Shown piece after piece: positions 38,401 to 50,090 of a stretch of DNA of 64,000 nucleotides. Origin of the DNA: Ceratodon purpureus (Eukaryota > Streptophyta > Bryopsida > Pseudoditrichales > Ditrichaceae); contig CM026433.1 of NCBI GenBank assembly GCA_014871385.1, positions 10,171,433 to 10,235,432 on the forward strand, read 5' to 3'. How positions within the stretch are numbered: the first letter of the stretch is position 1; the number at the start of each line of letters is the position of its first letter. The position numbers and the translations under genes are program-made. The notes below the pieces were generated by a model, which saw only the letters and a program-made list of their open reading frames with translations, searched no databases and was not told the DNA's origin.

Positions 38401-38868
38401 GCATTCTCGCCTCATGAAATGTGATTACTCGCTTATAATTCGTCACCTTCACAGGCCCATTCTGATGCCGAAAATTGAATCGGGTGAGATTGATCCGACC
38501 TTTGTCATCACCCACACATTACCTCTTAGCGAAGCACCGAAGGCATACCAGATTTTTGACGACAAAGTTGACGGATGCATCAAGGTATGCCAACCAAGTT
38601 ATGTTTTACAGTTTTTTTATCTTAGCTTTTTCATTTCCCTTGTCTCGAATTCTTTAACTCCTATAAATGTGACTAAGCTGTCTTTCATTTGTCCACCCAG
38701 GTGCTATTGAAGCCGGAAATGGATCCAGGTGTTGTAACACCAGGAGGGCGAGGCATCAAGGAAATTGTACGCAACACTGTTTCAAGTGCTGTAACAGGAG
38801 TTATGAATGTTGTTACTAAAAGCCCACCATCCACTACAGACCCTTCTTCTACTCACGTCGCCAAATAG
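35496..38868 (+). CDS. zinc-dependent alcohol dehydrogenase, formaldehyde-dehydrogenase-like (MDR family)
   Basis: Predicted cytosolic, NAD(P)-dependent medium-chain dehydrogenase, deduced length 479 aa. Coding exons: 35496-35657, 35834-35881, 36093-36252, 36399-36522, 36688-36767, 36930-37076, 37541-37755, 37881-38011, 38162-38236, 38455-38584 and 38701-38868. All junctions are GT-AG with continuous phase. Residues 1-70 are an N-terminal extension. Catalytic zinc residues are Cys83 (CGSDLH), His105-Glu106 (GHE) and a later acidic ligand. Structural zinc is held by Cys135, 138, 141 and 149. The Rossmann fold starts at WGAGPIG, encoded across the exon 6/7 junction. The last 55 residues are a family-atypical Ser/Thr-rich tail. 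The closest family is the glutathione-independent formaldehyde dehydrogenase-like MDR branch, common in bacteria. The substrate is unknown; oxidation of an alcohol or aldehyde is inferred. Confidence 0.9.
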
Positions 38869-40217
38869 CAATCACTGGGCGCGTTGCTACTGAGTCTTAG
38901 TAGCGCGAGCGAGCAATGACTGCATAAGGAGGAAGTCAGCATTATCCTGGGCAGAAGATAATTTGTAAACCTCTCTGAGATTGTATCAAGTGTAAGTATT
39001 TTGTTAATAGTTTCGTGAAGGATTGGATCGGGTCTTCGAATTAGTTTTACCTTGATGAGTTTGTTAGAGAAGCTCAGTTGGTTGATGTACCAGCGTGTGC
39101 CAGCCACGCTAACAGTGTTTCATTGAGACGGGTTTGATTGAATATATAGTAATCCCAAGGAATTGGTGATGACTTTTTCTATGTCCTGTACCGAATGTTT
39201 GCATTCGTGCACTGCTGGCCCTTGTTTGTGCTTCGGCATTTGAGAAATATTTTACAATTCAGAAAACGACGACTGGTGAAACCAAGTCAATCAGAACCAT
39301 GATTACTAGAATTTTATAAATTCTACACTCACACAGGTCTCTGCACAAATTTTTGAATTAATCTACTAATTCATCAATCTCTCAAAACGAAAAGCAAAAA
39401 CTCGGATGTGATAGCCTAACAATTAAACAACCAAACTAACAACTGCCTTGGAACTTATGTACAATCTGACTTCAAAGAAATCATTGCCTTAACTGTCACA
39501 CCTAGGGAAGGTGGATGATAGGCAGCCTTTACCAAACAGATGTAAGTCAGGATTTCGGTATTATATCGTACTCTACAGACAAATTGTCAGCTCCAAACTG
39601 GACTCAAAACAGGTTCAAAATTCTGACTATTGGTATAAGAACTTGCAGAGGAGAGAGCAGTTGACCACAGTACAACCCATAGATTTTACGTCCCAGCCAT
39701 CCTCAGGCTAGATCTGACACTAGTGTACAACCACCCACCTGCAACCAGATGCACCAACATAGTCTACTCACAAAGCACAGGGATTGAATACATGATAAAA
39801 TGGGTTCGTCATACCATCTCATGACGATGCTTCATTCACCAGCTAAAAAATTGATAGGTACAGTAACACACACTGCAATTCAGATAGGCACCTGCCATAT
39901 CTGAACAACCCGAACGGTACAAGCACCAATCGAGTCTGAACAAACACACACAAAAAATAGTAGGTGCTTTACAATGCAGCAAAACTCTCAAGGCCTTGAC
40001 ACCCCCAGCGACAATTACACCTGCAGTACCATGTACATAGTTCTAAACTTTTACAGCTTTCTCAACCTTCATCTCTCTCAAGAGAATCATATCCTACATG
40101 TTCAGACCAAAATTTTCATTTAACAAGAAGAGCTAAAATAGAGCGCTAACTAACATTACAAACAGCAATCAGATGTTTGCATCTGATAACCATCTCAAGA
40201 AAAAAACACCAACCAAT
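38869..40217. other. convergent spacer between dehydrogenase and ATL genes
   Basis: The two genes are tail to tail here, so this should contain both 3' untranslated regions. No separate gene is supported. Confidence 0.5.
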
Positions 40218-41741
40218 TTACGTGGCCGTCGGTTGCATGTCAGTCGATGAAGGACTGGCAGCAGAGTACACCAAGCTCCGCTTACTCCGACCTCTCAACC
40301 AATTCAAAGACGAAGATTTCCTCAAAGAAGGTGATGAGCTATCAATTCCATCAACCGCACCTGGAACATCGATCGAAACCTCCCACAACTTGTCCTGCCT
40401 TCGTATAGCAGCAACCGAATCCTGTACCATCACATCCTCCGCAGAAGCCTGTTGCAAAGCACATGCCTCGACAGGATTGCCGAGCTTTCGAGCTTCAACA
40501 TCCCCTTCCACTGCTTCAACTTCAACAACCATATGCTCATCATCCCCGGCAACATTACCAACCTCGATCTCGCCATGATCCTCCTCATCGTGGTCCATCC
40601 GAGCAACTGGTTGCAATGGCGACGAAAGCCACCCTGGACTCGGAGTCATGATCTCTCGAACCCTAGACAAGTTGTGCGGCGTCTCCAACCCCCTGCTCGC
40701 CCAAAAAACCTCCTCCTGCCCACTCGCAAGCTCCGGGACACTGTCTGAAAGAGCACTTCTATGTGTTGGCTTTGAAGAAGCCTTCGAAGAGAGCTTCGAA
40801 GAGAATGTCGAAGAAGCCTTCGAAGATTGTTCTGGAAGCTGAGACCGCAAAGAAGAGAAATCTACAACATAGTCGTATGAGCCCATGGAGTAGGACCTCG
40901 CCATTCTGGAAGAAGACACTTCGAGATTCGAGACTCTTCTAGAATCGAAGCTGTTCACCTTCCCGAGCTCCACTCGCAATGTCTTCTCATGTCCATCTGG
41001 TTCAGTCACGCAGATTGTGGGGCCTGGGGTCATGGGCGGGGTTGGAGTTTCTGTGGGAGGGTTAGGGTTCTGCAGGGAAGGGGGAGTTTCTGGAGGTGGA
41101 GGTGGGGGTGCGACAGCGTCTGCAAGGAAGCGAAAACTGCCGCGGAGACTCGCTCGAAAGCTCGCTCGGAAGCTGCCGAGGGAGGGGTGTGGGTGAGGAG
41201 GTTCGACGACATCGACATCGACAGCGGATGTGCAGCTGGTGGGATTTGAGGGAGGAGCGACGGGTTCCGCGTCAGGGAGCAAGCTGCGGCGGCACAAGGG
41301 GCAGGTGGAGTTCGTCAGGAGCCATTTGTCGATGCACTCCATGTGAAACGCATGCTTGCACTTGGGGAGTAAGCGCAGCTTATCCTCGTTCTGGAATTCG
41401 GTCAAGCAGACCGCGCAGTCTGCACTGTCTTTCAGCCCGCGGATGGAGCCGTATAAGAACACGGGCAGCGTGTCGATAAACACCTGCTCCACCCCGGAGT
41501 CGTGTAGGGAGAATAAATGCTGCAATTGCCCCCGGACGGACACGCTGGGGCTGCTCAGCCCCCCCGGCGGCTCCCTCATGCGCCGCCTCCCTAAACATCG
41601 CGCGAGAATGTGGAGAATCCCTGAGCAGATGAACACCACGCTCAAGATGATCACGATCACCAGCACACTAGGGTTGATCTGCGGCTTGTTCTGCAATTCT
41701 CGTAGAGACCGAGCCATGTGATGCACCGTCTCAGTCGCCAT
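40218..41741 (-). CDS. ATL-type RING-H2 E3 ubiquitin-protein ligase
   Basis: Membrane-anchored E3 ligase that transfers ubiquitin from an E2 enzyme to unknown targets, deduced length 507 aa, intronless as most ATL genes are. The first ATG is used; the frame is open slightly upstream. One transmembrane helix spans about residues 25-47, followed by a basic stop-transfer CLGRRR. A GLD-like motif (GVEQVFIDTLPVFLYG) lies at 83-98. The RING-H2 domain spans 109-150 with ligands Cys109, Cys112, Cys128, His130, His133, Cys136, Cys147 and Cys150, and the E2-contacting Trp140. The long tail (about 156-507) is disordered, Pro- and Ser-rich, with repeated FRASFRASLRGSFR-like basic pieces. Many ATLs act in defence or carbon/nitrogen responses; the specific role here is unknown. 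Codon use is GC-rich compared with the flanks. Confidence 0.93.
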   Translation of the reverse strand: MATETVHHMARSLRELQNKPQINPSVLVIVIILSVVFICSGILHILARCLGRRRMREPPGGLSSPSVSVRGQLQHLFSLHDSGVEQVFIDTLPVFLYGSIRGLKDSADCAVCLTEFQNEDKLRLLPKCKHAFHMECIDKWLLTNSTCPLCRRSLLPDAEPVAPPSNPTSCTSAVDVDVVEPPHPHPSLGSFRASFRASLRGSFRFLADAVAPPPPPPETPPSLQNPNPPTETPTPPMTPGPTICVTEPDGHEKTLRVELGKVNSFDSRRVSNLEVSSSRMARSYSMGSYDYVVDFSSLRSQLPEQSSKASSTFSSKLSSKASSKPTHRSALSDSVPELASGQEEVFWASRGLETPHNLSRVREIMTPSPGWLSSPLQPVARMDHDEEDHGEIEVGNVAGDDEHMVVEVEAVEGDVEARKLGNPVEACALQQASAEDVMVQDSVAAIRRQDKLWEVSIDVPGAVDGIDSSSPSLRKSSSLNWLRGRSKRSLVYSAASPSSTDMQPTAT

Positions 41742-42715
41742 CTTCCAACCCCCCTCCAATTCAAGCTCCCCGAGCTACTCCATTCCTCCAAAACCCCACT
41801 TCACCTGGAATGACCTCAATTCACCGCCCGCCGCTTCCTATCCTTCACTTCGTCCTCACCACCTTCAGGTGGCACAATGCGCTACTTCTATCATTGGTGT
41901 TGCGCCCTAAACCTTCCACCCTCTGCCAATGCATCCACAATCCATCAACAAACACATCAACAAACACATCACAAACACATCAATATACACATCACTCAAA
42001 CCCAAACCCAAACCCACACTCCTCCTCCTCCTCCTCACCAACATAATCCAATGACTCAAAACCTCAGTAAAAAACCACCCACCTTAACTCCAGAGCACGA
42101 ATTCACAGAGTTGCTGAATTCCTGACTCCAAACGCCACAACCAGAACTCCAACCGGCAACAATTCCAGTCCAAGTCGTTACCTGGAAACGAAAACCAGCA
42201 ACCTCCGAATGTCCCAAAAACTTCAACCTGGGCAGTCAAACGCCTTCACAACACCATCACAAAAACCATCTCATCACTCTCATCACAAAAACCATCTCAT
42301 CACTCTCAAAACAAAACCATCTCATCACTCTCAAAACAAAACCATTTCATCACAACATCCTCTCATCACTCTCATCTCTCAGTTGTTTCTTTCTCTCTCT
42401 CTCTGATGCTACAACTAAGCTCCGAATTGAGCATGGAAGTGGCTCTGGTTTGAATACTAGTTGAGTCTGGGTCTTAATAGCCGTCATGCACTCACGTGAC
42501 ATGAGTCACGTTCGATTGTAAACTACTTTGATACTAAAACTGGAGCTGGTGATGAGAGAATGAGAGTCCGTGTGAGGGCCGTGATCAGGTTCACACTCAC
42601 CGAGTCATAGTCAATGGCAACAGCTACAGGGCGTCACCCAAACTCACCGAATACTCCACTGCAGATTAAAAAAAAAAAAAAAAAACTACTCACCAACTGA
42701 ACGACACATTGGCCG
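41742..42715 (-). promoter_or_regulatory. upstream region of the ATL gene with short tandem repeat
   Basis: This is 5' of the ATL gene. CA- and CT-rich runs occur at 41930-42050. A ~25-bp unit (AAAACCATCTCATCACTCTC) repeats about four times at 42256-42360. A CT run precedes 42405, and a poly(A) run lies at 42668-42685. Open frames here are artefacts of the repeats. Confidence 0.5.
42256..42360 (+). repeat. ~25-bp tandem repeat, about four copies
   Basis: The unit AAAACCATCTCATCACTCTC plus a short A/C linker is repeated, with the last copy slightly degenerate (CATTTCATCAC). Confidence 0.8.
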
Positions 42716-42719
42716 ACTG

Positions 42720-43430
42720 AATTTTACAAAAGACAGATTCATATTCAAACCTTTTGACTGGAAACTGAGATAAAATATGTGATATTTGGGTGGTTTCTAT
42801 TTAATATTTCGACAATAATCAAATAGATTGTAAGTAGAGACTGGTTGTTCACGAAAAAATATAAGATAATCATTGAAATGGAAACCTCCCCAGAGATTCT
42901 GAGGTGATACAGTGGTGATAGGAATCTCACTGATTTTGCAAAAGACATGTTGATATTCAAACCTTTTGACTCAAAACTGGAATAAAAAATACGTGATACT
43001 TGGGTAAAAACTACATAATACTAAGACAAAAACTGAATGGATTGGAATCTGGACCGGTTGTTTCACAGGAAATATAGGATAATTACCGGTTGTTTTTAGA
43101 GAAAACATAAAACAATTACCGGTTTCCTCAGACAACTTTGAGGTGAGACCAATTGTTTTATAGGAAATACAGGATAATTGTCGGTTGTTTTAGCGAGAAT
43201 AAAAGACAATTACCGGTTTCCTCAGACAACTTTGAGGTGAGACCAATTGTTTTATAGGAAATACAGGATAATTGTCGGTTGTTTTAGAGAAAATATATAA
43301 TAATTACCGGTTTCCTCAAACAACTTTGAGGTGAGACCATGAGTTGTTTTACAGGAAATATGGGATAATTATCGGTTGTTATCAAGAAAATAGGAGAATT
43401 ACCGGTTTCTTCAGACAACTTTTATTTCTT
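42720..43430 (+). repeat. compound minisatellite: ~215-bp doublet followed by ~94-bp tandem array
   Basis: A block containing ATTCAAACCTTTTGACT and GTGATA-TTGGGT occurs at about 42725-42795 and again at 42940-43010. After it comes an array with period 93-95 bp. TACCGGTTTCCTCAGACAAC-like starts lie at about 43117, 43211, 43306 and 43400. Each unit contains GAGGTGAGACCA, a TTTTATAGGAAATA piece and an ATAATT-TCGGTTGTT piece. The units are only slightly diverged. There is no coding potential. Confidence 0.85.
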
Positions 43431-46400
43431 TTTAATTTTTTAAAATTTTTATTTGAATCTTCAGACAAGTTTGAGGCAGCTGCAACAGTGGAGATGGGAA
43501 TGATCTGAGTTGCAGCCTAGCTGGGATGGGCGCCCACCATGCGACTCGGGGGGATGGAAAGGCAGTCACCGGCACTGTGGACGACGCCATGACTCCCAAA
43601 AGCATGCAAAGTGCCGAGTAAGTTAACATTGCACCAAAACCAAAGCATGGAGTAAAGAAAAAAGGTGAGCATTTCATGATTCCTCATCCTTGTTTGTGTT
43701 GGTTTGTTGTTGTTTTTTTCTTGGTTTGTTTTGGTGATGGAGTTGGTGTTTGACGCTTTGCCGACTTGGAGGTTACTTGGTTGCCATGATGCCATGTCCA
43801 AGCTGCCGTCGGAGTCGAGGTCTGATGCTGTCCAGTCTTGATGATGGCCATCTCTCTCGAAGTTTGTGCCGACGCTGTGCAATTTGTTGCCGCGTGTGAA
43901 CTCAGTGGAGTTGTTTATCTTATTTCTGTACTTTGCTGTATCTTATTCTGTATCTTATTCTGTATCTTGCTGAATCTTATTATTATATTTTTTGGATTAT
44001 ATCTGTGATTTAGTGGAGGGAACTTGAAATGGGAACTAAGGTAGGAGTACCAGAAACGGTGAAAATAAGGTGATTCGACCATAAGGAATGGAGTTAGAAA
44101 TTAGGTGAAATTTTTTTGAGATGAAGAAGAAAGAATGCAAGTTGATTTGTATTTTTATTCTGCGTAAATAATTATCTATAATTTTTCAAAGTGGGAAGTT
44201 TGTTAAACCCCCTTCTTGTCTACTAGATTTTCCCTAAATAGAATGTGGTGGTATCCTTTTCAACACATAAAAATACCTTAAATTGTTAACTAATATTACA
44301 AAAAACCGCATATAAGACTATTTAAAAAAAAACCACAACTTGACATTATGTGGCATTGCAGCCGACCAAAACTAGCCCACAATCACCCAGAACTAACTCA
44401 GAGTCACCCCAAAACTAGGTCATGGTAAATTCTCCATTTTTTTGTTTACCACCTCCTTATTTATTTGAAACTCTACTGCACACCTTGAGGGCATCAACGA
44501 TTTTTGGTTTCTTTACCTTATTGGTTACCATACCTTGACCCTTAAAGGTCAGACCCAGCTCGAAGGGCTAGGTTTTTTTTTGAGAGAATCTTGCTCATAA
44601 TTTACACTCCATTATACCAAATGGGATTTTTAGAATGCCAAACCGATCACCTTAAAGAGATCTATACTTTTTTAGAGTCAAAGCAAATTGAAAATAGAAT
44701 CGTGCTTAAAATGGAGTTTAAAAGAGATTTTGGGTGTGGTATCAGGAAAGCATATGTCCATTTAGGATTAAGGGCAGCTTCGGCAACCCGTGGTCAGATA
44801 GTTATTTAATTTCAAATTGTGTTGTCTAGCGAGAATAAAAGGAATTTTTAAAAATTTAACTTTTTAGGATATTCGACTTCAAACATTTTTGATTCATTTG
44901 GTTCTAAGTCCATGGATTTCTTTTCCAAAGATGCCCCTAAGGTATGGTATTCTTTTGTAAGTAGAGAGTGTGGTTTCATCTTCTCTTGTTCTTCTGTCTC
45001 TGATGGTTTTTTGTTTCTTTGATCAGGTAGTGAAATAGTCTTGCTGATTTTCTGTAGTGGAATGATTAGGTTACATTATAGAGATCAGAGAGTGATTATT
45101 GGTCTTTTGGAATAGTGCCCATTGAAATAGTCATTTCTTAATGATTTGGAAATTATCAAGTAGAGTTGAGTAAAAGATGGAGAAAGACCTCGGAGATTAC
45201 AAGCTGGTTAGAATGAGTTTGAGTCTGTACAGTGATTATACATTTGTTGATAGTTGTTTTTTGAAATGATTTTTGTGAAGTTGCTTTTAAACTCACCCTG
45301 TTTATTTCAAGATTCTTCTAGTGCAATATAAATTTCAATTGGGTACCAAAACCAAAGGATGAGATAAATAATGAAATATTTGTTTTGTTCTAGGTTTTTG
45401 AAACGCTTCATTTGTTTTCGTGACATAAGCTCCTACAAAGTCATATATGTTGTGACCTGAACTCCTAAGTCACAAATGTTTTGTGACTGGAATTGTTGCC
45501 TAATGACTTTGACAACCCCTATCAGAGGTCAAGGATGTGAGATCATTGGTGAGTCTCCATGTAAGGAAAAGGTTGAATTTACAAATAATTTTGATGTTTG
45601 CACCAAGATACAAAATAGGAGAAAAAAAGACTTTCAATAATTTTCAAATGAATTATTGAAATAAATTTGAGTAGACCCCTAAATCCATTTTAGTATGTAT
45701 ATTATCCACCAATCACCCACCATCATATTGGTAATGTTCCACTCCATAACTAAATCTCAAGGTAACTAGATTAGGAACTAAGGTGTGACCTAGAAATTAA
45801 GATGTTAAACAGAGGTGCATTTACAGGAGACTGCCCAAGGTCCATGACGGGAATAGTTTGCTTTACCTTAACTGTTCTGCTTATTTTATGAAGATAGCAG
45901 TACATGATACAGTAAGGTCGTACCAGTGCCCATCTCTTTGTGAAGTGTCCATCTAATCCAGGCTCAATAAAGTCTGCTCTGTGCTAATTTTACAGTACAC
46001 ACGCTACCTCTTTGGGTTCTGGAACCCCTCCATGTAAGTTAGTGTAAAAATATGTGCTGGTCCTATCTTTGTACTTCGTAACAGATGACCCCTTTGAAAA
46101 GTGGTCGGAGTTCGTCTTATGTAACTCCTCACTTTTAGTTCTCATAAAGTAGATGAGATTGTGTAGGATCAGATCCACCAAGCCTGCGTTTCAGTGAACT
46201 TGTGGGATCAGTATCAAGGGGGTAGAGTTCTCCCTAATCAAAGGTATGTAGTTAAAGTCCTATGTCAATTACATACACACGGGAGCAGGACAACAGCAGC
46301 TCAATCAAAATGTAGCTACACAACTACAATCATGTGCAACTGGTCTGTTCTGTGGCGGTTACAAATTACTGAGACAAAAGATTTGATACAACAATCCTTC

Positions 46401-46797
46401 CTAAAATCCATGCTCATCAAGATTAACTTCTGATGAGAACATCCTAAGCTCCTGAGAAACATCTAGAAAAAGTTGTTTGAGAGTTGGAAGGAAATAGAAA
46501 GGAACCAGGAAAAAAGGTAGTGCACGTACCAGGGAATATGTACAATCTTCGAAGCAATACAATCTCAAATCAATGTTTGCAGGTAGCAATGTCACAAATT
46601 CGACTGAGAAATTACTCCTCTAGCATCCATTTCTTTGACGAACGTCGCATCTAGTTTTAAGATTTTCTATATATTGTTGAACTGGATTTTAGATATACAG
46701 CTGGCAAAATCACTGTGCACTCCTCGGTAGGTTCATGACAATGTTGTGATCTTAGCTCCTGAAGAAAAAGAATTTTGTCAGTTAAGAAGAGTAATTC
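43431..46797. other. intergenic stretch, no supported gene
   Basis: A small GC-richer patch at 43480-43890 has open frames on both strands but no motif. A CTGTATCTTATT run repeats three to four times at about 43928-43980. The rest is AT-rich. The right end (46400-46797) probably contains the 3' untranslated region or further 3' exons of the next minus-strand gene; an AG at 46775 and a possible donor at about 46525 are present. Confidence 0.4.
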
Positions 46798-48538
46798 TTA
46801 ACCAAACGTGAAACTCCACCATTGCATTCCGTTAAATGAGACCTGTACTAGCTGCAAAACTTGGTCCACCGGATTATCTGAGGGCTTGTGAAAAATGAGA
46901 GGAACAGGGACGAACCTGAGCTTCTGGTCGAGTGTCTTCGAGATTGGCTTGTAGAAGTGCTGATAAGGTTGAACGTCTCGAATCTTGCGAGGCTTGGGTA
47001 GTAGATCGTATGCAGGGGTTGGGCCACTGGAGCACCGCTCACAGAGCAATTTCAGGCTGGTCTGGCGCCCAAGTATCGGAAAGTCTTGACATGGCAAGCT
47101 CAAGTTATCCTGCATCGAGTCCCATGAAATAAGAGCTGGAACTGAGTTGGATCTGTTGTGTCCTATTTCCTGTGATGGTTTTAATGCAGATTGTTCAGGC
47201 AATGGCACTGACAGTCGACATAGCTTGCTAACAAGTCGAATGACGTCTGCAGATATACCAGTGTCTGACAAACCTCCACCGCAGAGTACCCCCACCTTTA
47301 CATCCTGCAGGGAGAAAGTAACCACTCGATTAAAAGACATGAAATTAGAGCATGTAATACTGAGCTTAACGAGAATTTTTTGATCGGGCTAGGGTTTAGG
47401 GGCAAGAAACTTGGAAATTAGAGCTTGGATTCCACATCTCATCATGTAGAGAATGAAGAATCGAAGGCAGAAGTATATTTGAAGTCACGAAATTTCGACA
47501 AACATAAGCAAGACACTTTAGGATGTGACGTACCTCATCCTCGTCTTTTTCTTTATCATTATGCTCCCGCCTGGCATTACACCGGAGAAGAGCAGATGGT
47601 GAATTAGGGTCTGAAACTGATGAGTTTTCTCTTTGGGATTGGTATGACGACGCTGAAGAGCTTGATGTAAAATCGAACGCTGAATCGTACTTGCTTCCCT
47701 CGACGATCGAATCTAGAGACCTTCTAGCTTGCCGACCAGAATGACGTAACTGCGTTCCCCTGTCTCGGCTAGCAGATATGCCATGGCTCTGATGCGCAGT
47801 TTCAACCTCTGGTAACGGAAAAGCGGAATCCTTCCCTTCCCTTGGTCTGACACCATGCAAGGTAGGCTGTACGCGAGTCTTCGGCATCGACAAAGATCGA
47901 CATTCAACTCTCGGTGGGCTCAGACTTCGTGAAACCTCCGACTCATCCACAAAGGAAACGCGCAGTGGGCTCCCTCGGTATGCACTTGCACGATTACTGA
48001 AGTTATCTAGTTCTGCATCATTTAACCTCGCCACATCGAACGTAATTCCAGGTGACTCACTTCCAGTGACTTCGTCGACATTGGGACCATCCCCGTTCGA
48101 AAGCCCTACTTCCGGCAGCGACGAATCTCCTCCGCGTGAGCTATCCACTGTTGGAGGTGAAACGGAACCGCTTCGTGTTCCACTTGCGGACGTCCTCATC
48201 CTCCTCGGTGTCGTAGGTGCAGTGTCAAACTTATCGGGAGAGGAAATGACAAACTCGTCTAACCAAGGTTGGACAGGCGTGAATCGTGCGCGCGTACTTC
48301 GTTTGGAGGGCTTGGACGGATACATTGTCGTGGGTTCGGAGCTTCGTAGACCAAGTTGCCAGTCTTTGAGGGAAATGTCGGTTCCGTCGTCGTCCACCGG
48401 TTTTGGCAAACTAAAGGCCTCCATCTCGCTTCCTACAAGTTGTGGCAGCAAAGCCTGGTGCAATCTTTCCTTCTCTTTCGTCACCGAATTCCACGATTGC
48501 GTCTCCAGCTCTGTTTCCCGCTCCATAACTGAATTCAT
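46798..48538 (-). CDS. unrecognised serine-rich plant protein, two exons
   Basis: Deduced length 503 aa, from exons 48538-47534 and 47304-46798 joined at a phase-0 GT-AG intron. I do not recognise the family. Exon 1 encodes a polar, disordered protein rich in Ser, Pro and Arg. It has many SP/TP sites (SVSPP, TAPTTPRR, SLSPPR), a conserved-looking patch ARFTPVQPWLDEF near residue 85, and a lysine/aspartate-rich run at the exon end. Exon 2 is more ordered, with VGVLCGGGLSD, KLCRLSVPLPEQSA and KLRFVPVPLIFHK. The size of the open frame and the clean junction support a real gene. The 3' end is less certain, because an alternative donor exists before the stop and a possible downstream exon lies near 46775-46525. 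Kinase-regulated scaffold or microtubule-type roles would be guesses. Confidence 0.6.
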
Positions 48539-48929
48539 TGAAAGCCAACAATTGCTCGCTACTGAGTTCAAATCGTAAATAGTAACCACAGTAACTTCAA
48601 TATGATCAATCAAGAAGAGCAGCTAAACCCTAAGCAGAGCAGCTAAACATAGCAGAGCAGTAAGTACCTGAACAAGAAGGGCTTAGCTGCAAGTCTCCAA
48701 AACAAAGTGCACACTGACCAAATTGTGCGTCCTAAAACAACTCTAGACCTCGATCAAGGTTTAACAATAAACCAGATCACCACTACAAAGATCAGGGCGA
48801 CGAAAACAATTCCACGTAGCAGAATGGTGAGCGCGTTGTTTCCTCTTCCAACAGATCAAGAGATTAACTGCACAAGTACAGAGGAGAATATCAGATACTT
48901 CTGTATTCTGCAAACATAGTTCAAAAACG

Positions 48930-50090
48930 GTGCTCTCTCATGATTGTGGAATGTGGAACAAGGACTAGAATGAAGCCTCAATTTATTACTAAAACTCTGA
49001 AGGGAAAGAGGTTCGAGGTCACGTCCTTCCGTCAATCCGATTGAAAACTAGAAAACTAGAAAAACAGAGTACGACTATGCGAAACTAGAGAACTGAAGAA
49101 GAATGCGCCTGTTTCAGCAACTTAATGATTATTCAGCTACTTAACGATTATTCAGCTGTAACGACCAAATCGGAGCGTCTAATACGACCAACAAATAACA
49201 ATCACGGGGCCTAAAAATCGGAGCACCTTCGTGCAAGAACGTTGCCCTCTCCAGATTTCCGAAAATGCATTACAAGAAATAGAACGTTCAGTTCGAAACT
49301 CTCAGTACAACTCTCAAGAGATTAAAGAGCTACAAGGTTTCTTTACAATCGTCTAAATGAAAATAGGCTCAAAATCGCACGACTCGAAATCCTGAAGAAG
49401 AATGCGACTGCTAAAGAATGAAGCAACTCATCGACTGTTCAGCCAAAAAACATTGCAATCTGACTTACAATCACAGAACCTGAAATCTGAAGAACCTTGT
49501 ACAAGACGAAGAACCTGAAACTCTCACTAAAACACTAAAAGGAAAGAGCGACGAGACGCCCTTGCGTGCGCCTAAATGAGAACTAGCATAACTCGAAAAC
49601 CTAGAGAAGAATGAACCTCACCGATTGCTCAACCACGGCGGCCGAATCAGAGCGTCTACTTGAAGGCCAAGCAAGAACTATCAACTTAGAGCCTAAAAAT
49701 CGGAGAACCTTGTGCAAGAACGGTGCACTCTCAAGATAGTTGAAAATGTAGAAAATGAAGTCAAGCAACGAGGTGTCGTTGCGTCCGTCTAATCCAAATC
49801 CAACATTACACAACAACACGCTGCAAAACTCAAAAACCTGAAAAATAATGCAACGTACCGATTGTCGCGATCAAACCAGAACTCGTCTAATTGAAGGCCA
49901 GAAGAGAGCAATCATGGAGCGTACTTAACGCAGCAAGTGCAAGAGAATGTGACTGAACATTCCAAAGAAGAACAACTCGACGGATTGTTCGACCAAATCA
50001 GAAACATGTGATTGAAGGCGAGGAAAATGACAATCATGAAGCAGAAAATTTGGAGAAAACCTCGTGCGAGAAGGACCAGCTCACCGGCAT
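48930..50090 (-). repeat. diverged tandem repeat (~200-300 bp units) upstream of the Ser-rich gene
   Basis: About five units share ordered landmarks: CTGAAGAAGAATG-type starts (49093, 49392, 49608, 49838), then CGACCAAATCGGAGCGTCT-like blocks (49161, 49640, 49871, 49989), then AAAAATCGGAGAACCTTGTGCAAGAACG-like blocks (49212, 49480, 49693, 50047). Between units lie AAACTCTCA and AAAGAGCGACGAGACGCCCTTGCG-like pieces. Divergence is considerable but the order is kept. The array sits 0.4-1.5 kb upstream of the start codon of the Ser-rich gene, so it may belong to its promoter or leader. Confidence 0.7.

Noticed and set aside
40452-41721. Several plus-strand open frames over the ATL gene
   Set aside because: Antisense shadows of a GC-rich coding sequence; the minus-strand RING-H2 frame explains the region.
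43517-43882. 121-codon minus-strand open frame near the minisatellite
   Set aside because: Overlaps another frame of similar length and shows no conserved motif, plausible signal peptide or intron partner.
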